Shown here piece after piece: positions 16,670 through 25,244 of a stretch of 64,000 nucleotides of DNA. The notes below the pieces were generated by a model, which was not told the origin of the DNA, did not search any database, and was given only the letters and a program-made list of their open reading frames with translations. This DNA comes from Novosphingobium sp. 9 (GTDB lineage Bacteria; Pseudomonadota; Alphaproteobacteria; Sphingomonadales; Sphingomonadaceae). Both the position numbers and the translations under genes were made by a program. Each line of letters begins with the position of its first letter. The stretch's first letter is position 1. The stretch is from assembly GCF_025340265.1 (NCBI RefSeq), contig NZ_CP022707.1:1674501-1738500 (forward strand), in the 5' to 3' direction.

Positions 16670-18055
16670 ATGGCCAAACCCAAGCGTCGATATGTCTGCA
16701 CCGCCTGCGGCGGCGTCTCCACCCGCTGGCAGGGGCAGTGCCCGGATTGTGGCGAGTGGAACACGCTGGCCGAAGAGGCACCGCAGACGGTGTTTTCCTC
16801 CAAGCACGATCTGTCCTCGGGCGGGCGGCCGATCCTGTTCACGCCGCTCGACCAGCCGGGCGAGATGCCGGTGCGCCGCGCCAGTGGCCTTGCCGAGTTC
16901 GACCGGGCGCTGGGTGGCGGCCTCGTTCCCGGCTCGGCGATCCTGATGGGCGGCGATCCGGGCATCGGCAAGTCCACGCTGCTGTTGCAGGTCTCCGCGC
17001 ACATGGCGCGCGAGGGCGCGGCGAAAGGCAGCCCGCGACAGGCGGTCTACGTCAGCGGCGAGGAAGCCTCGGGGCAGGTGCGGCTGCGCGCGGCGCGGCT
17101 TGGGCTTTCCGACGCGCCGATCCAGATGGCGGCGGCAACCTCCGTGCGCGATATCCTGACGACGCTGGGGATGATGGAGCCGCCCTCGATCCTCGTCATC
17201 GATTCGATCCAGACGATGCATTCGGACCAGATCGAGGGTGCCCCCGGCACGGTCAGCCAGGTGCGCGGCTGTGCCTTCGAACTGATCCGCTATGCCAAGG
17301 AGAACGGCGTCACGCTGCTGCTGGTCGGCCATGTCACCAAGGACGGCAATATCGCCGGGCCGCGTGTGCTCGAACACATGGTCGACGTGGTGATGAGCTT
17401 CGAGGGAGAGCGCAGCCATCAATACCGCATCCTGCGTTCGCTCAAGAACCGCTTTGGCCCGGTGGACGAGATCGGCGTCTTCGCGATGGAAGGCGACGGC
17501 CTTGCCGAAGTAGGCAATCCCTCGCTGCTGTTCCTCTCCGGGCGGGACGAGCCTCTGGCGGGCAGTGCGGTGTTCCCGGCGATGGAAGGCACGCGCCCCG
17601 TACTGGTCGAGATTCAGGCGCTGATCGTGCGGTTGCAGAGTGGCGCGACGCCGCGCCGTGCGGTCGTCGGCTGGGACTCGGGGCGCATGGCGATGCTGCT
17701 GGCGGTGCTGGAGGCGCGCTGCGGGCTGAATTTCTCCAGCGCGGAAGTCTATCTCAACGTCTCGGGCGGCTATCGACTGGCCGATCCGGCGGCGGACCTT
17801 GCGGTGGCCGCCGCGCTGATCTCGGCACTGTCCGAAAGGCCGTTGCCGCGCGATGCGGTATGGTTCGGTGAAGTCTCGCTGGCGGGCGAGGTGCGCCCTG
17901 TCGCGCATTCCTCCATTCGCCAGCGCGAATCGGCGAAACTCGGTTTCGGGCGGGCGGTTGGTCCGGCAGGCGGGCCGGAGCCGGATGGCAAGATCACCTA
18001 CCGTGCGGTGACGATGCTGCCCAATCTCGTTGACCGGATCATCGGCGAAGCCTAG
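16670..18055 (+). CDS. radA: DNA repair protein RadA
   Basis: RecA-like ATPase that drives branch migration in homologous recombination, 461 residues. It has a C4 zinc finger (Cys10, Cys13, Cys24, Cys27: CTACGG...CPDCGEWN), Walker A GGDPGIGKST near residue 100, Walker B ILVIDSIQT, the RadA-specific KNRFG motif (LKNRFGPVDEIGVF), and a C-terminal Lon-protease-like domain. Domain order and length are normal. cvpA begins 13 bases after its stop, so the two may share a transcript. Confidence 0.96.
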   Translation: MAKPKRRYVCTACGGVSTRWQGQCPDCGEWNTLAEEAPQTVFSSKHDLSSGGRPILFTPLDQPGEMPVRRASGLAEFDRALGGGLVPGSAILMGGDPGIGKSTLLLQVSAHMAREGAAKGSPRQAVYVSGEEASGQVRLRAARLGLSDAPIQMAAATSVRDILTTLGMMEPPSILVIDSIQTMHSDQIEGAPGTVSQVRGCAFELIRYAKENGVTLLLVGHVTKDGNIAGPRVLEHMVDVVMSFEGERSHQYRILRSLKNRFGPVDEIGVFAMEGDGLAEVGNPSLLFLSGRDEPLAGSAVFPAMEGTRPVLVEIQALIVRLQSGATPRRAVVGWDSGRMAMLLAVLEARCGLNFSSAEVYLNVSGGYRLADPAADLAVAAALISALSERPLPRDAVWFGEVSLAGEVRPVAHSSIRQRESAKLGFGRAVGPAGGPEPDGKITYRAVTMLPNLVDRIIGEA

Positions 18056-18067
18056 TTTCGCCTGCAA

Positions 18068-18613
18068 ATGACTGGCTTTGATATTGTCGTCCTGCTTGTC
18101 GTCGGGATCGGCGCGATAATCGGTTTCTTGCGCGGTTTCGTGCAGGAAATACTTGCTCTTGCAGCCTGGATCTTTGCGATTCTGGCGATCAGGGGGCTCC
18201 ACACGCCGCTGACGCGGATGCTCGAATCGCATGTGTCGAGTTCTTCGGCGGCAGCGGTGCTGGCTTTCGCGATCCTGCTGCTGGTGCCCTACCTGATCGT
18301 CCGCCTTGTCGCGCGCTGGGCAGGCAAGCGCAGCCGCGCCTCGGTGCTCGGTCCCATCGACCGCGTGCTCGGCTTCGGCTTCGGCGCGCTCAAGGGCATG
18401 ATCGTGGTCGTGCTCGGCTTCTCGGTAGTGGTGCTGGGCTACGATACGATCTGGGGGGTGAAGGGCCGTCCGGACTGGATGGTCGATGCGCGGACCTATC
18501 CCTTCATCGACGCCAGCAGCCGCGCGGTGGTGAAGATGATCTCGGACCGTCACCACGCGATGACCTCGGGCGAGGGCAGCGACACCGAAGCGGGTACGGC
18601 CAGCGCCGACTGA
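18068..18613 (+). CDS. cvpA: CvpA family membrane protein
   Basis: Inner-membrane protein of the colicin V production (CvpA) family, 181 residues. It opens with MTGFDIVVLLVVGIGAIIGF and RGFVQEILALAAWI, has further membrane segments around residues 60-80 and 100-125, and ends in a polar tail. CvpA proteins are tied to envelope homeostasis and bile or colicin phenotypes; the mechanism is unclear. The gene follows radA by 13 bases and its stop is one base before the next ATG, so it probably sits in a radA-cvpA-scaffold operon. Confidence 0.88.
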   Translation: MTGFDIVVLLVVGIGAIIGFLRGFVQEILALAAWIFAILAIRGLHTPLTRMLESHVSSSSAAAVLAFAILLLVPYLIVRLVARWAGKRSRASVLGPIDRVLGFGFGALKGMIVVVLGFSVVVLGYDTIWGVKGRPDWMVDARTYPFIDASSRAVVKMISDRHHAMTSGEGSDTEAGTASAD

Positions 18614-18614
18614 C

Positions 18615-19023
18615 ATGGCGACGGTGCTCTACACCCCGAAGTGCTCGGCCTTGCGATGGTGCTGTTCGAGCATCCGCTCGACGATGGCGTGCCGCTGCGC
18701 GCCAGTGCCCGTTCGAAAAGCTGCGGCAGTACGCTTGAACTCGGGATGGCGTTGGACGGCGAAGGGCGGATCGCGCGGGTGGGTCTGCGCTGCCAGGCCT
18801 GCGCGATCGGGCAGGCTTCGGCGGCGATCTTCGCGCAGCATGCGGCGGGCATGGATGCGCAAACGATCCGGCAGACCGCGCAGGCGATGCGGTGCTGGCT
18901 GGCGGGGAGGGCGCGCTTCCCGAATGGCCGGGCCTCGATGCGATTGCGGCGGCGCGCGATTATCCCGCGCGGCACGGGGCCGTCATGCTGGTGTGGGACG
19001 CAGCGCTCGACATTCTCGCCTAG
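18615..19023 (+). CDS. NifU/SufU-like Fe-S scaffold protein, frameshifted twice as sequenced
   Basis: Resembles the iron-sulfur cluster assembly scaffold (IscU/NifU N-terminal-like) proteins of sphingomonads. The protein can be followed through three frames: MATVLYTPK from the ATG at 18615; LGLAMVLFEHPLDDG...SCGSTLELGMALDGEGRIA...QACAIGQASAAI in the next; and LPEWPGLDAIAAARDYPAR...AALDILA to TAG at 19021-19023. Each shift equals one missing base, near 18637-18641 (CCCCGAAG) and 18904-18907 (GGGG). The conserved Cys residues are in SCGS and QACAIG. Both breaks are in short homopolymers, so an assembly error is more likely than a true pseudogene. It follows cvpA by one base. Confidence 0.72.
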
Positions 19024-19098
19024 GTCGATTTCTGTCCGTTTTTACCCCGATTCTGTCCGTTTCAGTCGCTCTCACCGAAACGGTGTGATTTCGTTGTG

Positions 19099-19112
19099 TT
19101 GCTGCGCAGCAA
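19099..19112. promoter_or_regulatory. Palindrome upstream of phaR, candidate PhaR operator
   Basis: TTGCTGCGCAGCAA is a perfect 14-base palindrome, 65 bases before phaR. PhaR proteins autoregulate and bind TGC/GCA-rich sites in other alphaproteobacteria, so an operator role is plausible but unproven. Just upstream (19024-19070) the motif TTCTGTCCGTTT is repeated directly. Confidence 0.4.
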
Positions 19113-19176
19113 AAGCGGTTGCGCCGCGATAACGTGGAATGATACCGTGTGATCTCTAGAGGATAGAGGATCAGCC

Positions 19177-19740
19177 ATGACCAAGGCGGACAAGAGCGAC
19201 GACGGTACGGTCATCATCAAGAAGTACGCCAACAGGCGGCTCTACAATACCCGCACCTCCAGCTACATCACGCTGGAACACCTCGCGAAGATGACGCGTG
19301 AGGGGATCGACTACAAGGTGCTGGATGCCAAGTCCGGCGTGGACATCACCCATACGATCCTGACCCAGATCATCATGGAGGAAGAGGCCCATGGCGAGCA
19401 GATGCTCCCGGTCAACTTCCTGCGCGAACTCATTGCAATGTATGGCAATTCCATGCAGTCGCTGATCCCGCACTACCTTGAGGCGTCGATGGAGAACTTC
19501 CGCGCCAACCAGGCCAAGCTGAGCAAGGCCTTCGGGGACAGCATGGGTAACAACCCGCTCGCCAAGCTGGCGGAACAGAATATGGCGATGTTCAAGGCCG
19601 CGGCCTCGGCCTTCATGCCGGGGGCCGAAGTGCCCGAGGCGAAGCCTGCTACCGCTGCGGAAGAGTCGCCCTCCGACCTTTCCGCACTGCGCGATCAGAT
19701 GGCCGAAATCCAGAAGAGGCTTGACGCGCTGGGTAAATAA
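19177..19740 (+). CDS. phaR: Polyhydroxyalkanoate synthesis repressor PhaR
   Basis: Transcription repressor that senses polyhydroxyalkanoate and controls phasin and PHA genes, 187 residues. The N-terminal PHB/PHA accumulation regulator DNA-binding domain is clear: VIIKKYANRRLYNTRTSSYI, LEHLAKM, DYKVLDAKSGVDITHTILTQII. It is followed by the PHB accumulation regulatory domain (LPVNFLRELIAMYGNSMQSLIPHYLE, with further helices) and an Ala/Glu-rich C-terminus with a short coiled-coil (LRDQMAEIQKRLDAL). The ATG at 19177 has AGAGGA upstream. No pha biosynthesis gene is next to it; its usual targets must be elsewhere. Confidence 0.92.
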   Translation: MTKADKSDDGTVIIKKYANRRLYNTRTSSYITLEHLAKMTREGIDYKVLDAKSGVDITHTILTQIIMEEEAHGEQMLPVNFLRELIAMYGNSMQSLIPHYLEASMENFRANQAKLSKAFGDSMGNNPLAKLAEQNMAMFKAAASAFMPGAEVPEAKPATAAEESPSDLSALRDQMAEIQKRLDALGK

Positions 19741-19774
19741 GGGCCAGCGCAGACGCTCCCGCATGTTAGGGTCG

Positions 19775-19906
19775 ATCGATATTCAGAAGATGACGAGCCG
19801 AAAATGGTGATTTTTCGAGACCCGGAGCGCAGCGTACTTTTTTTGTACGTGAGCACCGGAAGCTCGGGAAATCGCCATTTGCAGGCAGTCAGGGCTGAAT
19901 GTCGAT
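19775..19906 (+). repeat. Dispersed element with terminal inverted repeats, copy B
   Basis: Second copy of the element at 4217-4358, in the opposite orientation. The ends ATCGATATTCAG (19775-19786) and CTGAATGTCGAT (19895-19906) are inverted repeats. The central hairpin is GTAC-T7-GTAC, so the loop differs from copy A while the stem is kept. It fills most of the gap between phaR and proS, and its right end contains an ATG (19899) in frame with proS. Confidence 0.75.
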
Positions 19907-19961
19907 TGGTCCTAGTGCATCGCGGGATGAAGCGCGCCGGGAGGTCCGGCGCGCGCCCAAG

Positions 19962-19979
19962 CAGGAAGAGCCGCAAGTG
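19962..19979 (+). promoter_or_regulatory. Ribosome site that decides the proS start
   Basis: AGGAAGAG ends about 7 bases before a GTG at 19977. This GTG begins the conserved protein region, unlike the upstream ATG at 19899 that lies in the repeat element. Confidence 0.65.
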
Positions 19980-21515
19980 CCCGCCATCCGACACGCCCTC
20001 ACGATCAAGCGCGAGGACGATTTCGCCCAGTGGTTCCAGGAAGTCATCTCCGAGGCTGAAATGGCCGAGGAATCGGGCGTTCGCGGTTGCATGGTCATCA
20101 AGCCGTGGGGCTACGGCATCTGGGAGCGCATGCAGCGCCTGATGGATGACCGGATCAAGGCCGCCGGTGTCGACAACTGCTACTTCCCGCTGTTCATTCC
20201 GCTGTCCTACTTCGCCAAGGAAGCCGAGCACGTCGATGGTTTCGCCAAGGAAATGGCGGTCGTCACCCATCACCGCCTGATCGGCGACGGCAAGGGCGGG
20301 CTGGTGCCCGATCCCGAAGCCAAGCTGGAAGAGCCGCTGATCGTGCGTCCCACTTCGGAGACGGTGATCGGTCAGGCGATGGCGCGCTGGGTGCAATCGT
20401 GGCGCGACCTGCCGCTGATGGTCAACCAGTGGGCCAACGTGGTCCGCTGGGAAATGCGCACGCGCATGTTCCTGCGCACCAGCGAGTTCCTCTGGCAGGA
20501 AGGGCACACCGCCCATGCCGATCGCGAGGATGCGCTGAAGGAAACGCTGCGCGCGCTCGAAATGTACCGCGAATTTTCCGAGAACGTGCTGGCGATGCCG
20601 GTCACGACCGGTGAAAAGCCCGAGAACGAGCGCTTCCCCGGTGCCGTCGCGACCTATTCGATCGAGGCGATGATGCAGGACGGCAAGGCGCTGCAGGCGG
20701 GCACCTCGCACTATCTCGGCACCGGGTTCGCCAAGGCGGCGGGCATCCAGTATCAGGACAAGGAAGGCCAGCAGCAGTTCGCGCACACCACCAGTTGGGG
20801 CACCTCCACCCGCATGGTCGGCGGTGTCATCATGGTCCATGGCGACGACGACGGCCTGCGCGTGCCGCCCGCGATTGCGCCGCAGCAGATCATCATCCTG
20901 CCGATGCTGCGCGACAACGACGAGGATGCGGCACTGCTCGATTACTGTGAGGACCTGCGCAAGTCGCTGGTGTCGCAGTTCGCGCTGGGCGAGCCGGTAC
21001 GCGTGCTGCTCGACAAGCGTCCGGGCAAGGCCACGCAGAAGCGCTGGGCCTGGGTGAAGAAAGGCGTGCCGCTGATCCTGGAGATCGGCGGTCGCGATGC
21101 CGCAGGCGGTCAGGTCTCGATGCTGCGCCGCGACAGGTTGTGGAACGAGGCGGCCAAGGCCAATTTCGAGGCGCTGGCGAAGGACGATTTCGTCGCCCGT
21201 GCCGCAGCGGAGCTGGAAGACATTCAGGCCTCGCTCCATGCCGAGGCGCTGGCGCGCCGCGATGCGAACATCACCAAGGTTTCGACCTTCGACGAGCTGG
21301 CCGCGTTTTTCTCCGAAGACAAGCGCTATCCCGGCTGGGCCGAAGTGGTCTGGGCGCGGCCGACCGGTGAGGATCTGGAAGGCGTGGTCAAGCGCCTGAA
21401 GGAACTGAAGCTGACCATCCGCAACACCCCGCTGGTGGGCGAACCCGTTGCCGGTGAATGCATTTTCACGGGACGTGAGGCGGTCGAGCGGATATATGTT
21501 GCCCGATCGTACTAA
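19977..21515 (+). CDS. proS: Proline--tRNA ligase
   Basis: Class II aminoacyl-tRNA synthetase that charges tRNA-Pro, about 512 residues. This is the short form without the editing insertion, typical of alphaproteobacteria. Class II motifs are seen in GCMVIKPWGYGIWERMQ (motif 1 region), VVRWEMRTRMFLRTSEFLWQEGHTAH (motif 2) and TTSWGTSTRMVGG (motif 3 region). The C-terminal anticodon domain holds VLLDKRPGKATQKRWAWVKKGVPL. The GTG at 19977 is preferred because of its ribosome site and because conserved sequence begins there; the longer frame from ATG 19899 starts inside the repeat element. Confidence 0.93.
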   Translation: MPAIRHALTIKREDDFAQWFQEVISEAEMAEESGVRGCMVIKPWGYGIWERMQRLMDDRIKAAGVDNCYFPLFIPLSYFAKEAEHVDGFAKEMAVVTHHRLIGDGKGGLVPDPEAKLEEPLIVRPTSETVIGQAMARWVQSWRDLPLMVNQWANVVRWEMRTRMFLRTSEFLWQEGHTAHADREDALKETLRALEMYREFSENVLAMPVTTGEKPENERFPGAVATYSIEAMMQDGKALQAGTSHYLGTGFAKAAGIQYQDKEGQQQFAHTTSWGTSTRMVGGVIMVHGDDDGLRVPPAIAPQQIIILPMLRDNDEDAALLDYCEDLRKSLVSQFALGEPVRVLLDKRPGKATQKRWAWVKKGVPLILEIGGRDAAGGQVSMLRRDRLWNEAAKANFEALAKDDFVARAAAELEDIQASLHAEALARRDANITKVSTFDELAAFFSEDKRYPGWAEVVWARPTGEDLEGVVKRLKELKLTIRNTPLVGEPVAGECIFTGREAVERIYVARSY

Positions 21516-21557
21516 GGTTGATCTTACGGAAGACTGACAGCTTGAGGGGGAGCGCGC

Positions 21558-22154
21558 GTGTTCGAGGCTATTCGCTATAATCTCGCCAACCTGACCCGGT
21601 TTTCGGGACGGGACTCGCGCTCCACCTTCTGGTTCTACATCCTGTTTCTGGTGATCGTGCAGGTCGTCGTCTCGATGGGCCTGTCGATGGTGGCAGGCGG
21701 CATGATGGCGGTCGATGCCTTCCATGCCGCCAGCAAGGGGACCGATCAGGTGGCTATCCAGCATGCGATGTTCGGCCGGATGGCGGGCATGATGCGCGTC
21801 TCCATGTGGGGCTCTGCCGTGCTGTCGCTGGTGATGACGTTGCTCGTCTCGGCGTCGTTCACGCGGCGGCTTCACGATTCGGGCAAGCCGGGCTGGATCA
21901 CTGCCATCGTGGTGCTGCTGCAGAGCGCAACTGCAATCCTGACCATCGGCATGATCGGCGAGATGGTCAGCTACATGTCGCACCTGACGCCGGAAGATCC
22001 GGTGGCGATGCAGGCGTCCATAAAGGCTCATCAGGCCAAGTTCGCGGCGCAAGGTGCGCTGGGCTGGCTGCCGCTGCTGATCGTCGTGGTGTTCGGCGTC
22101 TGGCCGTCGAGCGATGGCGACAACCGCTATGGTCCGGAGCCTGATCACCTCTGA
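21558..22154 (+). CDS. DUF805 family inner-membrane protein
   Basis: A 198-residue membrane protein. The N-terminus (FEAIRYNLANLTRFSGRDSRSTFWFYILF) is the standard DUF805 opening, where R/F/SGRDSRSTFW precedes the first membrane helix. More helices follow at about residues 85-105, 118-140 and 168-185, and the region SASFTRRLHDSGKPGW is a conserved cytoplasmic loop. The C-terminal DGDNRYGPEP is also typical. The role of the family is not known. A GTG start at 21558 has GAGGGGG upstream. It lies between proS and rnr, with a 42-base gap before it and 76 after. Confidence 0.85.
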   Translation: MFEAIRYNLANLTRFSGRDSRSTFWFYILFLVIVQVVVSMGLSMVAGGMMAVDAFHAASKGTDQVAIQHAMFGRMAGMMRVSMWGSAVLSLVMTLLVSASFTRRLHDSGKPGWITAIVVLLQSATAILTIGMIGEMVSYMSHLTPEDPVAMQASIKAHQAKFAAQGALGWLPLLIVVVFGVWPSSDGDNRYGPEPDHL

Positions 22155-22230
22155 CCGCGAAGGTGTGCCGCGCAGGGGCTGAATTGGCCGGGCCATTGTA
22201 ATTGCGCGGTGCAGGGGGCATGGCAGGGTC

Positions 22231-24587
22231 ATGGCTCCCAAAAACCGTCCCGGCTCCGATCGTCTCTCGCTCAACCGTCCTGCATCCAAGCGTTCCGCGC
22301 CCGCGCGCCCCGCGCCGGGCATGCCCTCGCGCGAGCAGATACTGGAGTTCATCCAGAACTCGGCGGAACCGGCAGGCAAGCGCGAGATTTCCAAGCATTT
22401 CGGCCTTCAGGGTTCGGAGAAGATCCAGCTCAAGGCGCTGCTCAAGGACATGGCCGAGGAAGGCCTGATCGACGGCCGGCGCACCGCCTATCACCGCATG
22501 GGCGGCGTGCCGCGCGTCACCGTGCTGCGCGTCGTCGATATCGACGAGGGCGAGGCCATCGCCATTCCCGATACCTGGACGCCCGAGGACGCAACCCGCC
22601 GCCGCGTATCCGTCTGGTCGAGAAGGGACCGAAAAGCGGCCCGCGCGGCTCGGCGCTGCGCAAGGGCGACCGGGTGCTGTCGCGCACCGAGGAGAGCGAA
22701 ACCGGCTGGCGCGCCTGGCCGATGAAGAAGCTGGAACTGCGCGCCGAGCAGATGCTGGGCGTGATCGAGATCGACAGTCAGGGCAAGGCGTGGCTGGCCC
22801 CGGTCGACAAGCGCATCCGCAATTCCTCGCTGATTTCCGACATGGGCGGGGCCGAGGCGGGCGAACTGGTGCTGGCCGAACCGGTCGGGCGTTCGGTGCG
22901 TGCCTCGGTGAAAGTCACCGAGCGTCTGGGTGAGCCGCTGGCGCCCAAGGCGTTCAGCCTGATCGCGATCCACAAGCACGGCATTCCCAACCACTTCTCC
23001 GAAGAGACGCTGGCCGAGGCCGAGCGCGCGGCGAAGTTGCCCCTGAGCCACGAGAAGCGCGAGGATCTGCGCCACCTGCCGATCGTCGCCATCGACCCTT
23101 CCGACGCGCGCGACCATGACGATGCGATCTGTGCCAAGCCCGATGGCAATGGCGGTTTCGAGGCGCTTGTCGCCATCGCTGATGTGTCGTTCTTCGTGCG
23201 CCCCGGCGGCGCGATCGACGGCGAGGCGCGGCGGCGCGGCAACTCGGTCTACTTCCCCGACCGTGTCGTGCCAATGCTGCCCGAAGTGCTCAGCGCCGAT
23301 GTCTGCTCGCTGCGCAGCGGCGAGGACCGTGCGGCAATGGCCTGCCACATGAAGGTCGATGCACAGGGCCGCGTCACCGAATGGCGCTTCACCCGCGCCA
23401 TCGTGCGCATCGACGAAGTTATCGCCTATGAGGAGGCCCAGCGCCGCATCGATGCGGGCGAGGCGCCTGGGCATCTCCAAGACCTGTGGGCCTGCTGGAA
23501 GCTGCTGGCCAAGGCGCGCGAGGCGCGCGATCCGCTCGAACTCGAACTGCCCGAGCGCCGGGTGAAGCTGGACGAGCAGGGCCGCATCACCGAGATCGCG
23601 CTGCGCGAGCGGCTCGATGCGCACCGCGTGGTCGAGGATTTCATGATCGCGGCCAACGTTGCGGCGGCCAAGGCGCTGGAAGCCAAGGTCGCGCCCGTGG
23701 TCTATCGCATCCACGAGACGCCGAGTCGCGAGAAGCTGATGGCGCTCAAGGACTACCTCGCCACCTTCGGCAAGAAGCTGGCGATGGGGCAGGTCATCAC
23801 GCCGGGCCTGTTCAATCGCATGATGAAGGACATCAGTGACGAGACCGAGAAGGCGCTGATCATGGAAGCGGTGCTGCGCAGCCAGACGCAGGCCTATTAC
23901 GGCCCGCGCAACGAAGGGCACTTCGGTCTGGCGCTTGGCTCCTACGCGCACTTCACCTCGCCGATCCGCCGCTATGCCGACCTTCTGGTCCATCGTGCGT
24001 TGGTCGATGCCTATGGGCTGGAGCAGCCCGCGCCCAAGAGCGATCTGCCCGCGCTGTCAGGCCTTGCCGATCGCGACCGGACCGACCTCACGCGGATCAC
24101 CGATGCGATCAGCCAGGCCGAGCGCCGCGCGATGATGGCCGAGCGCGAGACGATTGACCGCTATGTCGCGGCGTGGCTGGCGGGCCGCGTGGGCGAGGTG
24201 TTCGACACGCGCATCACCGGCGTCCAGAAGTTCGGCTTCTTCGCGACCATCGTCGGCCTTGGCGGCGACGGGCTGGTGCCGGTGTCGACGCTGGGCGACG
24301 AGCGCTTCTCCTTCGATGAAAAGGCGCAGGTGCTGGAAGGCGAGCAGACGGGCACGACCTATTCCGTCGGCCAGATCCTGCGGCTGCGACTGGCCGAGGC
24401 CAATCCGCTGACCGGTTCGCTGAAGTACGAACTGGAGGTAGGCGGTGGCCGGATCGAGCCGCGCGGTCGCCCGCAGGGCGGCAAGCCGATCAAGCACAAG
24501 GGCACCTTCAGAAAGCAGGGCGGTCACACGGTCGGCCAGCGCGGACGCCCGGCAAATATTCGCCATCAAGGGCGCAAAAAGAAATAA
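22231..24587 (+). CDS. rnr: Ribonuclease R, frameshifted as sequenced
   Basis: 3'-to-5' hydrolytic exoribonuclease that degrades structured RNA. The ATG at 22231 opens a winged-helix region (SREQILEFIQNSAEPAGKRE, KALLKDMAEEGLIDG). The frame then breaks after TWTPEDAT: the next frame continues PPRIRLVEKGPKSG..., then the RNB catalytic domain with the acidic cluster IDPSDARDHDDAI, FTSPIRRYADLLVHRALV, a C-terminal S1 domain, and a basic Lys/Arg-rich tail. The shift equals one missing base at the C run 22595-22597. RNase R is normally intact, so an assembly error is likely. Confidence 0.9.
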
Positions 24588-24596
24588 GCTCGGTTC

Positions 24597-24622
24597 GGCG
24601 TCCGCCCAGAAGCGGGCGCCGC
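24597..24622. terminator. Terminator between rnr and the UspA gene
   Basis: An imperfect stem CGGCG-CCGC / GCGG-CGCCG with a short loop lies between the convergent genes, about 10 bases from each stop. Confidence 0.5.
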
Positions 24623-24631
24623 CGGTCTGGT

Positions 24632-25087
24632 TTAACTCAGGCTTTCGATCTGCTCGGGCGTCAGGCCGCCGGGCACCACGAACACCGGGCAGGTCATATG
24701 CGCCATGCCCGAGCCGGTGAAGTGCGAGACCAGCGGGCCGGGCGAGCCTTCGCTGGCGGCGCCGAGCACCAGCGCGGACACCTCGGGATGCTCCTCAAGG
24801 TACTTGCGCACGACTTTCACGTCCTCGCCCATCTTGACCGAGATCACCGGCATCTTGCCGCCCTGGGAGAGCAGGTTGCCTGCTGCCGCCGTCACCAGCG
24901 TTTCGGCGCGCGCGCGGGCCTCCTCCTCGATGGTGGCCTGCACACCGGCGAAGGCATTGAAGGGCTGGGACGGCACGAGCGCGAGGAGATGCAGCACGCC
25001 TTCGGTGCTTGCGGCACGGCGCGCGGCATACTGCAGCGCGACCAGCGCTTCGTCGGATTCGTCGATGATGACCAGATAGACGCGCAT
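24632..25087 (-). CDS. Universal stress protein (UspA family)
   Basis: A 151-residue single-domain UspA protein. The N-terminal beta strand and acidic residue are MRVYLVIIDESDEALVALQYAARRA, and the C-terminal nucleotide-binding region reads LVLGAASEGSPGPLVSHFTGSGMAHMTCPVFVVPGG. In ATP-binding Usp proteins this region is G-x2-G-x9-G-[ST]; here GAASEGSPGPLVSHFTGSG is close but not exact, so nucleotide binding is likely, not certain. Usp proteins support survival under stress or growth arrest. It converges on rnr and is divergent from pdhC. Confidence 0.85.
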   Translation of the reverse strand: MRVYLVIIDESDEALVALQYAARRAASTEGVLHLLALVPSQPFNAFAGVQATIEEEARARAETLVTAAAGNLLSQGGKMPVISVKMGEDVKVVRKYLEEHPEVSALVLGAASEGSPGPLVSHFTGSGMAHMTCPVFVVPGGLTPEQIESLS

Positions 25088-25244
25088 GAAGTTCCTCTCG
25101 GGCGCCGCTTATCCGGCCATTGGGCTTTGCGTGCAAGCCATCAGGAATGCGTAATAGGGATGCAAAGCCGCTTGTGTGGAGGCGACAGATTGTCCAAGGA
25201 GGGTGCAACCCCAGCCAACCCAAGCAAGGGACATAAAAGAATCC

